64,000 nt of DNA, taken from contig NZ_JAPNKE010000002.1 in the NCBI RefSeq assembly GCF_026626665.1, positions 5,557,168 to 5,621,167 on the forward strand. The letters run 5' to 3'. This stretch comes from Nannocystis pusilla (lineage in GTDB: Bacteria; Myxococcota_A; Polyangia; Nannocystales; Nannocystaceae). Position 1 is the first letter of the stretch. The number at the start of each line of letters is the position of its first letter. Below, one piece after another: positions 44,470 to 54,127 of this stretch. Made by a program: the position numbers and the translations under genes. The notes below the pieces were generated by a model that saw nothing but the letters and a program-made list of their open reading frames with translations, made no database searches and had not been told where the DNA came from.

Positions 44470-45009
44470 ATGCTCGCCGCCGCATCGCCCGCTCCGCCAG
44501 ACGTGAGGCTGCTCATGAGGCTCCTGCAGGAGCGCTGGGTCTTCGCCCTCGCCACGCTCGACGACGACGGTCTGCCCTACGCTACTCCTCTCTTCTACGC
44601 CGCCGCCGGCCTGCCCGGCTCGGACGTGCCGATCGTCGTGTTCGCCAGCCGCGCCGACACCTGTCACGGGCGGGCGATTGGTGACGGGCCGACGACCGTC
44701 GCCGCCGCGCTGTACCTGGAGACCGAAGTTCTCGGCGAGGTCCGCGGCCTGCAGCTGCGCGGCGAGGTCGTGGTGTGCAGCCGGCTACACGCGGACGCCG
44801 CCGCGAGCCTGCGCGCCGCCTATCTCGAGCGCCACCCGGTCGCCGCGGCTCACCTCGGCGAGCGCGACCGGCTGTACGCCCTGGCGCTCACCTGGGCCAA
44901 GTTGACGGACAACCGGATCGGGTTCGGCAAGCGACTGGTGTGGACCTTCGAGCCGCCGTGGCGCCGAGAAATTCCCGCCGGGCCAGGTGAAGAAACCGCG
45001 CTACGCTGA
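44470..45009 (+). CDS. Pyridoxamine 5'-phosphate oxidase-like FMN split-barrel protein
   Basis: 179 residues. The first half LLQERWVFALATLDDDGLPYATPLFYA is typical of the split-barrel flavin-binding family (YhbP/PNPOx-like), followed by VVFASRADTCHGRAIGDGP and LQLRGEVVV. Some relatives bind FMN or heme and reduce small molecules; others are uncharacterised. Full PdxH residues are not evident, so a vitamin B6 role is not assigned. ATG 44470 opens MLAAASPAPPDVRLLM. Divergent from the TPR gene, 80 bp apart. Confidence 0.75.
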   Translation: MLAAASPAPPDVRLLMRLLQERWVFALATLDDDGLPYATPLFYAAAGLPGSDVPIVVFASRADTCHGRAIGDGPTTVAAALYLETEVLGEVRGLQLRGEVVVCSRLHADAAASLRAAYLERHPVAAAHLGERDRLYALALTWAKLTDNRIGFGKRLVWTFEPPWRREIPAGPGEETALR

Positions 45010-45027
45010 CGTCGTCGGGATTTGCGC

Positions 45028-45614
45028 ATGATCACTCGGCGACTTTGGCCTCGGCGGCGGCAGCGATTGCGATGACTTCCATCACCGGCCCCGCGATCGC
45101 GGCCGAGCCGCTCGAAGTCACCGTCCCCACCCGCGTGCTCGGGGCGATCGTCGCGGCCGAGGGTGGTGCCGCGGTGGTCGTCCACGTCGACGCCGCGCTC
45201 GGTCCCGCCGACATCCGCGTCGCCGGCGCTGTCCACAGCGTCGCCGCCAGCCAGCGCGACCTGCTCGACGACCCGCGGAACGCCCCTCGCGTCGGCGCGG
45301 GCGTGCGCAAGATCCTCTCTGCCGCGCGACCCGACCTTGCGGCAACGTTCGAGGCCAATCACAAGGCGTGGACCATGACCTTCGTGCGCAAGGTGCTGGG
45401 GTGGAACGCTCGCCTCGCCGCCTCGCCGGTCCGTGGTAAGCGAATCATTAATTCCTTGGATCGCGCCGCCTTGCTCGCGTGGGCCGGGGCCGTCGTCGAT
45501 CCCAAGGGACAGCCCGCGCCGCCGGCTCTCGCGCGAGCGCCGAAGGACGCGACCGCGGCCACGCTCGAGAGCTACGTCGCATATGTCGAAGCGCTCGTTC
45601 GCAGCCTCGAGTGA
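45028..45614 (+). CDS. Exported compact ZnuA-like protein (probable frame break in signal peptide)
   Basis: About 195 residues. As given, the signal peptide lacks an ATG in frame: a TTG at 45045 starts it. If one T is restored to the CTTTGG run near 45043, ATG 45028 gives MITRRLLASAAAAIAMTS and a textbook signal ending in AIAAEP. The mature part has DDPRNAPRVGAGVRKIL and FEANHKAWTMTFVRKVLGW, resembling the C-terminal half of ZnuA/metal ABC substrate-binding proteins, but it is far shorter (about 170 mature residues) and the metal-ligand His pattern is not visible. Likely periplasmic; metal binding not supported. Confidence 0.55.
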
Positions 45615-45684
45615 CTTGCGAACACGTGTGTCGACGTGGCGCACGTAGCTTGTGCTGGCTCACGGGCCTGGCCCAGGGCCCGCC

Positions 45685-48600
45685 ATGACAACGAAACCGG
45701 CCACGGCGCATACTCTGACACGCGCGCGCGCCACGGTTGCGCGCGCTCATTGCGGTCATGGATACGTTCGCTTCCACAATTCGACCTCCCAGCGCGAGCT
45801 CATCGAATCGGTCGTGATTCGCTTCGCCGGCGACTCCGGCGACGGCATGCAGCTCACCGGCTCGCAGTTCTCCGACACGACCGCGCTGATGGGCAACGAC
45901 CTGTCGACGCTGCCCGACTTCCCGGCCGAGATCCGCGCCCCCGCGGGCACGACCTTCGGCGTGTCGGGCTTCCAGGTCCACTTCGCCGCGCACGACATCA
46001 TGACGCCGGGCGACGCGCCCGACGTGCTGGTGGCGATGAACCCGGCGGCGCTGAAGGTGAACCTGCGCGACCTCAAGCCGGGCGGCCTCCTCGTCGTCAA
46101 CACCGGCGCCTTCACGGCGGGCAACCTCAAGAAGGCCGGCTACGACAAGAACCCGCTCGAGGACACCAGCCTCGACGGCTACCGCCTGCTCAAGATCGAC
46201 ATCACCAAGCACACGCTGCAGTCGGTGGAGTCGTTCGGCCTCGGCAACAAGGAGGCCGTGCGCGCCAAGAACATGTGGACGCTCGGCCTGATGATGTGGA
46301 TGTTCGGCCGCGAGCGCGAGAGCACCGCCGAGTGGCTGCGCGGCAAGTTCGCCAAGAGCCCGAACATCGCCGAGGCCAACATCGCCGCGCTCAACGCCGG
46401 CCACGTCTACGGCGAGACCGCCGAGATGCCGCAAGGCATCCACGCCTACGAGGTCCCGCGGGCCAAGCTGCAGGAGGGCCACTACCGCAACGTCACCGGC
46501 AACGAGGCGACCGCGTGGGGCCTGCTCACCGGCGGCAAGCTGGCCGGCCTCGAGCTCGTGCTCGGCAGCTACCCGATCACGCCGGCCTCGACGATCCTGC
46601 ATTACCTGTCGAACCTGCGCGCCTACGGCATCACCACCTTCCAGGCGGAAGACGAGATCGCGGCGGTGTGCGCCGCGATCGGGGCCTCGTACGCCGGCTC
46701 GCTCGGCATCACCACCACCTCGGGCCCCGGCCTCGCGCTCAAGACCGAGGCGATCGGCCTCGCCGTCTCGACCGAGCTGCCGCTCGTCGTCGTCGACGTC
46801 CAGCGCGGCGGCCCCTCGACCGGCCTGCCGACCAAGACCGAGCAGAGCGACCTCCTGTTCGCGGTCTACGGCCGCAACGGCGACTGCCCGCTGGTCGTGC
46901 TCGCCGCCTCGACGCCCGGCGACTGCTTCACCATGGCGGTCGAGGCCGTGCGCCTGGCCACCAAGTACATGACCCCGGTCATCCTCCTCACCGACGGCTT
47001 CCTCGCCAACAGCGCCGAGCCGTGGAAGATCCCGGACATCAACAGCTTCGAGCCCTTCCCGGTCAAGCAGCGCACCGACCCGGCCGGCTTCCACCCGTTC
47101 CTGCGCGACCCGCAGACGCTCGCGCGCAACTGGGCGGTCCCCGGCACCCCCGGCCTCGAGCACCGGATCGGCGGCCTCGAGAAGAACTACGACTCGGGCA
47201 ACATCTCGTACGACCCGGACAACCACCACAAGATGGTCAAGGTCCGCGCGGCCAAGGTCGCCGGCGTCGCCGACGACATCCCGCTGCAGAAGATCGACCA
47301 GGGCGAGGACAGCGGCGACCTGCTGGTCGTCGGCTGGGGCTCGACCTTCGGGGCCATCAGCTCGGCCGTGCTCGGCGCGCGCAAGGCCGGCCTCAAGGTC
47401 TCGCACGCGCACATCCGCTACATGCACCCGATGCCGAAGAACCTCGGCGAGGTGCTGAAGCGCTTCAAGCACGTCCTCGTGCCCGAGATGAACAACGGCA
47501 TGCTGGTCAAGATCCTGCGCAGCGACTACCTGGTCGACGCGCGCGGCCTCAACAAGATCGCCGGTCAGCCGTTCAAGATCGCCGAGATCGAGGCCGAGAT
47601 CCGCGGCCTCCTCGCCTCTTCCTGGATCCCCGAGAGCTTTTGGAGTCACGACGATGACGCCCTCGATCCTCCGAACCCGCCGCTGACCCGCAAGGACTTC
47701 ACCTCCGACCAGGAGGTCCGCTGGTGCCCCGGTTGTGGCGATTACGCCATCCTCGCGGCGGTCCAGCGCATGCTCCCCGAGCTCGGGGTGCGGCGCGAGA
47801 ACACCGTGTTCATCTCCGGCATCGGCTGCTCGAGCCGGTTCCCGTACTACATGAACACGTACGGCTTCCACACGATCCACGGCCGCGCGCCCGCGGTCGC
47901 CACCGGCCTCAAGCTCGCCAACCCGCAGCTCGACGTCTGGCTGATCACCGGCGACGGTGACGGCCTCAGCATCGGTGGCAACCACATGATGCACATCCTG
48001 CGGCGCAACCTGAACCTGCAGCTCATCCTGTTCAACAACCGGATCTACGGGCTCACCAAGGGCCAGTACTCGCCGACCTCGCTGCTCGGCAAGCGCTCGC
48101 CGTCGTCGCCGATGGGCTCGGTCGACAACCCGATCGCCCCGGCCGCGTTCGCGCTCGGCTGCGGCGCGCGGTTCGTCGCCCGCGGCGTCGACACCGACGC
48201 CAAGAACCTGATCACCACCCTGAAGCGCGCCCACGAGTTCCAGGGCACCGGCTTCGTCGAGGTGTTCCAGAACTGCCCGGTCTTCAACGACGGCGCGTTC
48301 GACCACTTCACGGCCAAGGACGTCGCGGCGCAACAGCAGCTGCACCTCGAGCACGGCAAGCCGATGCGCTTCGGCGACGACAAGGGCCTGCGCCTGCGCC
48401 CCGGCAGCCTCGACATCGAGGTCGTCACCGTCGGCGAGAACGGCGTCACCGAGGCCGACCTGCTGGTCCACGACGAGACCAACCGCTCGCAGGCGTTCCT
48501 GCTGGCCAACCTCGACCCGCCGACCTTCCCGGTCGCCGTCGGCGTGCTGTTCCGCAGCGACGAGAACCTCGTGCCGTTCGAGGTCGGCATGCACGAGCAG

Positions 48601-48703
48601 AACAAGCAGGCGCGCGCGCGGGCTCGGCGATATCAACGCCCTCATGCGCAAGGGCCACACGTGGAAGGTCGACGCCGACCCGTCCGCCGATCCGACCGGC
48701 TGA
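45685..48703 (+). CDS. 2-oxoacid:acceptor (ferredoxin) oxidoreductase, gamma-alpha-beta fusion (frame break at C-terminus)
   Basis: About 1,006 residues. Order: gamma domain (VVIRFAGDSGDGMQLTG, about 40-230), alpha domain (SYPITPAST, EDEIAAVCAAIGASYAG, TTSGPGLALKTE, about 250-620), beta domain (RWCPGCGDYAILAAVQ, GIGCSSRFPYY, thiamine-binding GDGDGLSIGGNH). KorA-like and KorB-like parts are usually separate; here they join through WSHDDDALDPPNPP with no stop. An out-of-frame ATGACG at 47653 in the linker looks like a former korB start. Near 48622 a frame break in a CG run separates QARAR from LGDINALMRKGHTW; the repaired protein ends at TGA 48703. Known: ferredoxin-dependent decarboxylation of 2-oxoglutarate or another oxo-acid. 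ATG 45685 is uncertain. Confidence 0.85.
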
Positions 48704-48779
48704 GCGCGCTGGCCCGCGCACGCCGATCGCGTGCGTGACTGCACGGCCCGCGCCGACGCTGTCCCGCGACCTCGCCCTG

Positions 48780-48811
48780 AAAGCCCGCGCACGACCGTCT
48801 GCGCGGGCTTT
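48780..48811 (+). terminator. Intrinsic-type terminator after the oxidoreductase gene
   Basis: Perfect 12-bp inverted repeat AAAGCCCGCGCA/TGCGCGGGCTTT with an 8-base loop, 76 bp after the stop of the fused oxidoreductase. The A3/T3 ends allow use on either strand. It does not belong to the 14-bp palindrome family. Confidence 0.75.
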
Positions 48812-48917
48812 CGCGTTCCACGACGCGCGCTGCGCGGGGCGCGGCGCGCGTACTTTTTCGCGAAGAATCAACCACGCGCCCCTGTCGTCGGACGGGGTGA
48901 TTCCACAGGATCGAGTC

Positions 48918-49879
48918 ATGCAACGCCTCTCTCCGCCTTCATCCTTCTTGGCTTCTGTCTTCTCCTTCGCCTCGGCCTTCGCGCTCGGCTGCGTGATCTC
49001 GGTGGGGCCGGGCGGAGATGACGCCGGCATCCACGACTGCGGCAGCCTGCTCGCCAACAACGACGCCAACTGCGTCTGCAACCCCGGCTACGAGCGCTGC
49101 AACCCGAACACCGACGACACCGACTGCTGCGAGAAAGAGGGCAAGGGCGGCGAGTGCGAGCCGAACAGCACCCTCTCCGGCGACCAGTGCTTCTGCGACG
49201 TCGGCTACACGTGGTGCAACCCCAGCGACGACGCCGACCTGACCTGCTGCCTCGACGACGGCCAGACCTCGCAGGGCACCGACGGCACCGCCACCGACGG
49301 CACCGACGGCACCACGACCGAGCAGATCCCGACCACCAGCGTCGGCACCACGGGCGAGCCCGAGGAGTGCCTCGATGCGGTCGAGCCGCCGGCCTCGTGC
49401 AACCCCGACACCGAGTCGTTCTTCTGCACCAACCCCGACACCTGCGGCCCCTACGGCAGCAAGCAGTACTACTGCGAGGGCGGCGTGTGGGTCGAGGACA
49501 CCACGCTCGACGACACCTGCAAGCTCGACGGCTACGACTTCTCGTACGGCTGCGTCGACGACGGCATGAACATCTTCACCGAGTGCGGCAGCGGCTCCGG
49601 CGCGGCCTGCTCCGGCACCGCTCCCGCTGCCTCGACGCCAACACCTGGGCCGGCTGCAAGTGGGGCAAGACCACCGAGGCCGACTGCTTCACCCTCTGCA
49701 CCGAGATCGGCGACGAGATGGGCGCGACCTACGACTTCGGCTCGTGCGAGGAGCAGGACGGCGTGGCCGTGTGCGCCTGCTGCGACGAGGGCGACGAGGG
49801 CTGCCCGATCAACGAGACCGGCACCGACACCGACACCAGCAGCACCGGCGGCGACAGCACCAGCAGCAGCACCGGCTAG
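48918..49879 (+). CDS. Cys-rich surface lipoprotein (frame break)
   Basis: About 320 residues. MQRLSPPSSFLASVFSFAS leads into lipobox AFALGC, then Cys-rich modules (CNPGYERCNPNTDDTDCC, CDVGYTWCNPSDDADLTCC), a Thr/Asp/Gly spacer, further modules (CTNPDTCGPYGSKQYYC) and a Thr/Ser/Asp-rich tail. Near 49619 one base is missing between CSGT and SRCLDANTWAGC; the second frame carries on with the same Cys-rich style to TAG 49879. Same broad class as the lipoprotein at 31 kb, function unknown. Six palindromic units follow the stop. Confidence 0.8.
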
Positions 49880-49894
49880 CAGTCGAGCTCAGGG

Positions 49895-49982
49895 CCTGTC
49901 CCTGCGAACAGGCCCGAAAGCACATGCACACAAGTCCATGAATGTTCGGGCATGTCCGCGAGGACCTGCCCGTTCGTTCATC
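49895..49982. repeat. Six tandem 14-bp units between convergent genes
   Basis: CCTGTCCCTGCGAA, CAGGCCCGAAAGCA, CATGCACACAAGTC, CATGAATGTTCGGG, CATGTCCGCGAGGA and CCTGCCCGTTCGTT at exact 14-bp spacing, closed by CATC. The first two give the 8-bp stem GGGCCTGT/ACAGGCCC. The array starts 15 bp after the lipoprotein stop, and its last base pair overlaps the stop triplet (49978-49980) of the convergent small gene. The longest run in the window; inner units have drifted from the palindrome but keep the period. Confidence 0.78.
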
Positions 49983-50238
49983 CGCGCCAGCGGACCAGCC
50001 GCGCCTGCCCGCTGTGCTTCAGCACCCGCGCCAGCTTGAGCAGCTCGCTCGCCACCCACGCGTCCTCGGGCGCCGGCGCCAGCGTCGCCTGCCCGGCCGC
50101 GTCCCAGGTCAGCGCCGCGGTGACGGTCACCCCGCCGGCCACGTACACGCGCGCCTGGTAGCGCAGCGGCTCGCCGGGCTCGCGCTCGCACACGAAGCGC
50201 GCGCCGGCCGAGGGGTGCAGATCCTGGCTCGAGACCAC
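49978..50238 (-). CDS. Small hypothetical protein
   Basis: 86 residues, GTG 50238, with AAGGAG about 9 bases upstream. Sequence VVSSQDLHPSAGARFVCEREPGEPLRYQARVYVAGG then ALTWDAAGQATLAP suggests a small beta-rich domain; the tail is helical and basic. No family recognised. It lies 14 bp after the TPR membrane protein on the same strand, presumably in one transcript, and its stop is inside a palindromic array. Confidence 0.6.
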   Translation of the reverse strand: MVSSQDLHPSAGARFVCEREPGEPLRYQARVYVAGGVTVTAALTWDAAGQATLAPAPEDAWVASELLKLARVLKHSGQARLVRWRG

Positions 50239-50252
50239 CGGCGCTCGCTCCT

Positions 50253-51012
50253 TCAGAACCGCAGGCCCAGGCCCGTCGGGACCTCGCCGCGCGTGGGGCC
50301 GATGTTGCCGAGCTCGGACGGCTTGCCGTCGTCGCGCCGGCTCGCCAGCACCCCGGCCGTGACCCCGCCGGCGACCGCGAGCGCGCCGACGACGATCACG
50401 CCCCAGAACCAGCCCTTCTTGTAGACCGGCTGCTTGCTCGGCGGCGGCACGTCGCCCCCGCGCGGCGGCGGGGCGCCGACGGCCTCGGACGGCCCCTCGG
50501 GCGGCGTGGCGGCCGGTGTGCGCGCGGCGATCTCGGCCAGCTGCTCGTCGATCTTGGCGATCTGCGCCTCGGCGTCGTCGCGCTGCTCCTGATCCATCTT
50601 CGGATCGTCGGCCAGCGCCTTTAGGTAGTTCTGGAACAGCCGCCGGGCCTTGCGCAGGTGGCCCGCGTCGTTCGACAGCCCGTGCCACTGCGTGTACGCG
50701 AGGCCCAGGTTGTAGAGCAGGTACGGGTGGTTCGACAGCGCGTAGCTGCGCTCGAAGTGCACGATCGCCTGCTCGTAGTTGCCGAGCGCGTAGGCCTGCG
50801 TGCCGGCCTTGTACTCGACCGCCGGGTCGTCCGACAGCGGCACCGCCGAGGTCGCCTTCTCGCCCTCGCCCGCCGCGCTGGCTGTCCCCGAGGACATGTC
50901 CCCCGAGACAGCCGGCGCCAGCACGCGCGCGCGCGCCGACCGGGGTGAACACCATCGCCGCCGCGAGCGCGACGGCGAGCGAGCGACACGAGGACCGCGC
51001 AACCTGGTTCAC
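50253..51012 (-). CDS. TPR protein with C-terminal membrane segment (frame break)
   Basis: About 253 residues. The signal peptide VNQVARSSCRSLAVALAAAMVFTPVGARA begins at GTG 51012; a frame break in a CG run near 50935 separates it from the rest. Then comes YKAGTQAYALGNYEQAIVHFERSYALSNHPYLLYNLGLAY, a TPR pair, an acidic/Pro-rich linker, and one transmembrane helix WFWGVIVVGALAVAGGVTAGVLA followed by a short tail. Two palindromic units (50881-50908) encode SGDMSSGTA just after the signal. Such TPR-TM proteins are common in myxobacteria and may organise envelope complexes; function unknown. Confidence 0.75.
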
Positions 51013-51122
51013 GGCGCGAGCGTGCCATCGCCCGTCGGCAAATGCCACACCCCGCCCAGGAGGTCTGCGCCCCGAGTCGGCCAGCGCATCTCGCGCAACT
51101 TGCGCCATCAACATCCTGATCA

Positions 51123-51140
51123 CCTGGCCTTCGGGCCAGC
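51123..51140 (-). terminator. Palindromic unit directly after ychF, UUCG hairpin
   Basis: CCTGGCCTTCGGGC followed by CAGC: perfect stem CTGGCC/GGCCAG closed by TTCG on the plus strand (CGAA on the transcript strand). It begins 1-2 bp after the ychF stop triplet. One member of the 14-bp palindrome family in a position suited to transcript ending or 3'-end protection; no T-run follows. Confidence 0.55.
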
Positions 51141-51141
51141 T

Positions 51142-52242
51142 TCAGACGTTGAAGCGGAAGTGCATGACGTCGCCGTCCTGAACCACGTACTCCTTGCCTT
51201 CGACGCGGAGCAGGCCCTTGGCCTTGACGGCGGCTTCGGAGCCGAGGCGGACCAGATCTTCCCAGCCCTGGACCTCGGCGCGGATGAAGCCCCGCTCGAA
51301 GTCGGTGTGGATCTTGCCGGCCGCCTGGGGGGCATGGGTGCCGCGGCGGATGGTCCAGGCGCGGACCTCCTGCTTGCCGGCGGTGAAGAAGGTGATGAGG
51401 TCGAGGAGCGCGTAGGCCTGGCGGATCAGCCGGTTCAGGCCCGGCTCGGTGGCACCGAGGCCGTCGAGGAACTCGCGCCGCTCGTCCGGCGACAGGCCGA
51501 CGATCTCGGCCTCGATCGCGGCCGAGATCACCACCACCTCGGACTTCTCGCGCGCCGCCAGCTCGACCACCTTGGCCACCAGCGGGTCCGACGTGCCGGC
51601 CGACAGCTGCGACTCGGCGACGTTGGCCGCGTACAGCATCGGCTTGGCGGTCAGCAGCGTCAGCGACTTCATCACCTCGCGCGACTCCTCGTCGAGCTCG
51701 ATGGTCCGCGCCGGCTGGCCGCGGTTCATGGCCGCCAGCAGCTTCTCGCACACCGCCGCCGCCAGCTTCTCCGCCTTGTCGCCGCCCTTCGAGTTCTTGA
51801 CCGCCTTCTGCAGCCGCGCCTCGACCGACTGGATGTCGCGCAAGAGCAGCTCGGTGTTGATCACCTCGGCGTCGTCGACCGGGTCGACCTTGCCGTGGAC
51901 GTGGACGATGCCGCTGTCGTCGAAGCAGCGCACGACGTGGACGATCGCGTCGACGTTGCGGATGTGGCTGAGGAACGCGTTGCCCTTGCCCTCGCCCTGG
52001 CTGGCGCCCTTCACGAGGCCGGCGATGTCGACGAACTCGACCGCCGTCGGCACCTCCTTGAGCGGCTCGAACAGCTTGATCAGCGCGTCCATCCGCGGGT
52101 CCGGCACCGGGACCACGCCGATGTTCGGGTCGATCGTGCAGAACGGGTAGTTGGCCGCCTGGGCGCCGGCGTTCGACAGCGCGTTGAACAGGGTGGACTT
52201 GCCGACGTTGGGCAGACCGACGATTCCGACAGCGAGCGACAT
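51142..52242 (-). CDS. ychF: Redox-regulated ATPase YchF (OBG-family)
   Basis: 366 residues, family length, intact. P-loop GIVGLPNVGKSTLFNAL, switch/G3 region FVDIAGLVKGASQGEGKGNAFL, G4-like NVAE instead of NKxD (the substitution that makes YchF prefer ATP over GTP), and the C-terminal TGS domain (ITFFTAGKQEVRAWTIRRGTHAPQAAGKIHTDFERGFIRAEV). Universally conserved ribosome-associated ATPase. ATG 52242. Confidence 0.96.
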   Translation of the reverse strand: MSLAVGIVGLPNVGKSTLFNALSNAGAQAANYPFCTIDPNIGVVPVPDPRMDALIKLFEPLKEVPTAVEFVDIAGLVKGASQGEGKGNAFLSHIRNVDAIVHVVRCFDDSGIVHVHGKVDPVDDAEVINTELLLRDIQSVEARLQKAVKNSKGGDKAEKLAAAVCEKLLAAMNRGQPARTIELDEESREVMKSLTLLTAKPMLYAANVAESQLSAGTSDPLVAKVVELAAREKSEVVVISAAIEAEIVGLSPDERREFLDGLGATEPGLNRLIRQAYALLDLITFFTAGKQEVRAWTIRRGTHAPQAAGKIHTDFERGFIRAEVQGWEDLVRLGSEAAVKAKGLLRVEGKEYVVQDGDVMHFRFNV

Positions 52243-52331
52243 GAGCGGCGGGGAGGTAGCACGATCTCCCGCGCTCCGCGAACCGGGTTTTCACACGCGC
52301 GCCAGTCGCGCGCGAGGGCCCCGCACCGGCG

Positions 52332-53072
52332 CTAGAACCGGTGCTCCACGATGAGCGGCAGGACCTCCATGCCGATCAAGAAGTTGGCGTTGGTCTCCGG
52401 CGGCTTGGCCAGCGGCCGGTCGCGGGAGATCGTGAAGCCGAGCACGAGGTTCACGTCGAGGCCGAGGGCCAGGTTGCGCAGCAGGAAGATGCGCAGGCCG
52501 CCGCCGCCGCGGACGCTCATCGACCAGGTGCGCTCGCGGGCCTGCTGGCGCGACTCGGTGATGTACGGGTACCACCACGCGCCGCCGTTCAGGCCCACGC
52601 GGGCGATCGGCACCAGGTACGGGTGCTCCTTGAGGAACCACTTGTGGGCGTAGCCGAGGCCGAGGTCGAAGCCGGCGACGGTGCCGCGGTTGCACGAGCC
52701 CTCGGACGCACCCAGGCCGCACTCCGGCAGGCGGAAGGTGTGCCAGTCGCCGCGGTCGAGCAGGCCGGCGATCTGCACGTACACCCAGTGCGACTTGTAC
52801 AGCTGGCGCTCGTACTGGAAACCGATCCTCACCCGCGGCAGGTAGCCGGCGAAGCCGACCTGGACCGGCAGCAGGGCCGTGATCGCGTTGCCGCCGATGA
52901 TGTTCTCCGGCAGCTCGAAGCCCGACTTCTTGGGGCCGCTGGCCGAACCGCTGGTGCCGCCGGTGGTGCTGGCCTTGCCTCCCACCGTGACGGGGGCGGC
53001 CTCCGCGGCCCGCGGCAGCAGCGCCAGGGCGCAGAGCAGGGTCCACAGCACGAACAGCTTGCGATGGGTCAT
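52332..53072 (-). CDS. Probable outer-membrane beta-barrel protein
   Basis: 246 residues. Signal peptide MTHRKLFVLWTLLCALALL, then a Gly/Thr/Ser-rich start, and alternating amphipathic strands rich in Tyr/Trp/Gly (VGFAGYLPRVRIGFQYERQLY, GFDLGLGYAHKWFL, GLDVNLVLGFTI). It ends with Phe (VEHRF), the usual last residue of barrel proteins. Function unknown. ATG 53072 begins the signal peptide. About 90 bp upstream of ychF on the same strand. Confidence 0.72.
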   Translation of the reverse strand: MTHRKLFVLWTLLCALALLPRAAEAAPVTVGGKASTTGGTSGSASGPKKSGFELPENIIGGNAITALLPVQVGFAGYLPRVRIGFQYERQLYKSHWVYVQIAGLLDRGDWHTFRLPECGLGASEGSCNRGTVAGFDLGLGYAHKWFLKEHPYLVPIARVGLNGGAWWYPYITESRQQARERTWSMSVRGGGGLRIFLLRNLALGLDVNLVLGFTISRDRPLAKPPETNANFLIGMEVLPLIVEHRF

Positions 53073-53355
53073 GGGCGAGGCTCCTGACGCTTCTGGCCGA
53101 CGGAGGGCCGGAGGACGAGGCGGGCGCGAAAGGCCCTGGAAGTATCCCTGGACCCCGGCGGCATCGCCGCCTGCGCGGGCGCGCCCGCAAGGGTAGCACT
53201 GCCCCCGCAGGCGCCAGCAAATTCCCGGCAACCGCCGCGGCGCGGGCGACAGGACGCGCTCTGACGCACATGTCCGGCCCCACGGCTGCGGCCGCGCGCC
53301 GCAGCGCGTCGATCGCGGAATAAGGCCGCCCAGCCGGTGTTAGGCTTGGACTCCC

Positions 53356-53585
53356 ATGCGACGTGACGTCCGCGAACTGCTCGCGCTGCTCGCCGCCGGC
53401 CTCGCCCTCGGCCTCTTGCACCTGGCTCTCCGGCCAGATCTGCCGTGGGTCCCGGCCCCCGGGTCGAGGAGACCATGTGCGGCGGCGAGGCCGAAATCGA
53501 GGCGCCCGCCGCCGCCGAGGCGCCCGCCGCCTCGTTCGCGCCGGCCACGCCGATGTCCAGCCCTGCCCCGGAGGATGGCCAATGA
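53356..53585 (+). CDS. Small membrane-anchored protein upstream of MauE (frame break)
   Basis: About 76 residues. MRRDVRELLALLAAGLALGLLHLALRPDLPW is an N-terminal membrane anchor. Near 53461, in a C5/G3 run, the frame must change; the second frame gives VEETMCGGEAEIEAPAAAEAPAAS to TGA 53583-53585, overlapping the MauE start (ATGA). In related loci I would expect a rhodanese domain after such an anchor, but none is present, so it may be a remnant or an unrelated short protein. Confidence 0.5.
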
Positions 53586-54046
53586 GCCAGGTCCATGAGG
53601 ACATGTCCGATCGGGCATCCAGGTGGCGGCGCGGCGGCGTCTGGGTGCTCCGCCTGGTCGTCGCCGGCGTGCTGCTCGCCGCGGCCGCGCCCAAGCTGGC
53701 CGACCCGGTCGCGTTCGCGGCCAAGCTGCCCAACTACCGCCTGTTCCCCGACGTCCTCGTCAACGTGGTCGCCACCACCGCGCCGATGCTCGAGCTCCTG
53801 GCCGCCCTGGCGCTCCTGAGCGGGCGGCTGTACCGCGGCGGCGTGTGGCTGTCGGTCGGGCTGATGGCGACCTTCACGGCGCTGATCGGCTCGGCGCTGG
53901 CGCGGGGGATCGACCTCGACTGCGGCTGCTTCGGCAACGCCGTCCAGGCCGAGCCGGTCGGCGCCCTCGACCTCGTGCGCAACGTCGTGCTCCTCGGCCT
54001 CACCGTCGTGCTCGCGCTCGACCTCGGGCGTGAGCCGGCGCGGTGA
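53582..54046 (+). CDS. MauE/DoxX-family redox membrane protein
   Basis: 154 residues. Four hydrophobic helices; the first (VWVLRLVVAGVLLAAAAPKLADPVAFA) and the turn LPNYRLFP are typical of MauE/DoxX. GIDLDCGCFG is the CxCFG motif found in MauE proteins, which help deliver reducing power or form disulfides in exported proteins. The first 16 codons (MSQVHEDMSDRAS) are encoded by two palindromic units (53588-53615), so the true start may be later. Overlaps the preceding small gene by 4 bp. Confidence 0.8.
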   Translation: MSQVHEDMSDRASRWRRGGVWVLRLVVAGVLLAAAAPKLADPVAFAAKLPNYRLFPDVLVNVVATTAPMLELLAALALLSGRLYRGGVWLSVGLMATFTALIGSALARGIDLDCGCFGNAVQAEPVGALDLVRNVVLLGLTVVLALDLGREPAR

Positions 54047-54127
54047 GGAGCTTCACGCGCCCGTCCGGGTGTCAGGCTCACCTCGAGGCCGCGAGTGCCG
54101 CCGGGCCCGCGTGGTAGACACGCGTCG

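Noticed and set aside
45652..45684. Earlier TTG-type start for the oxidoreductase
   Set aside because: It adds only a Gly/Pro stretch with no conserved residues; ATG 45685 is the first plausible start, although even this may be too early.
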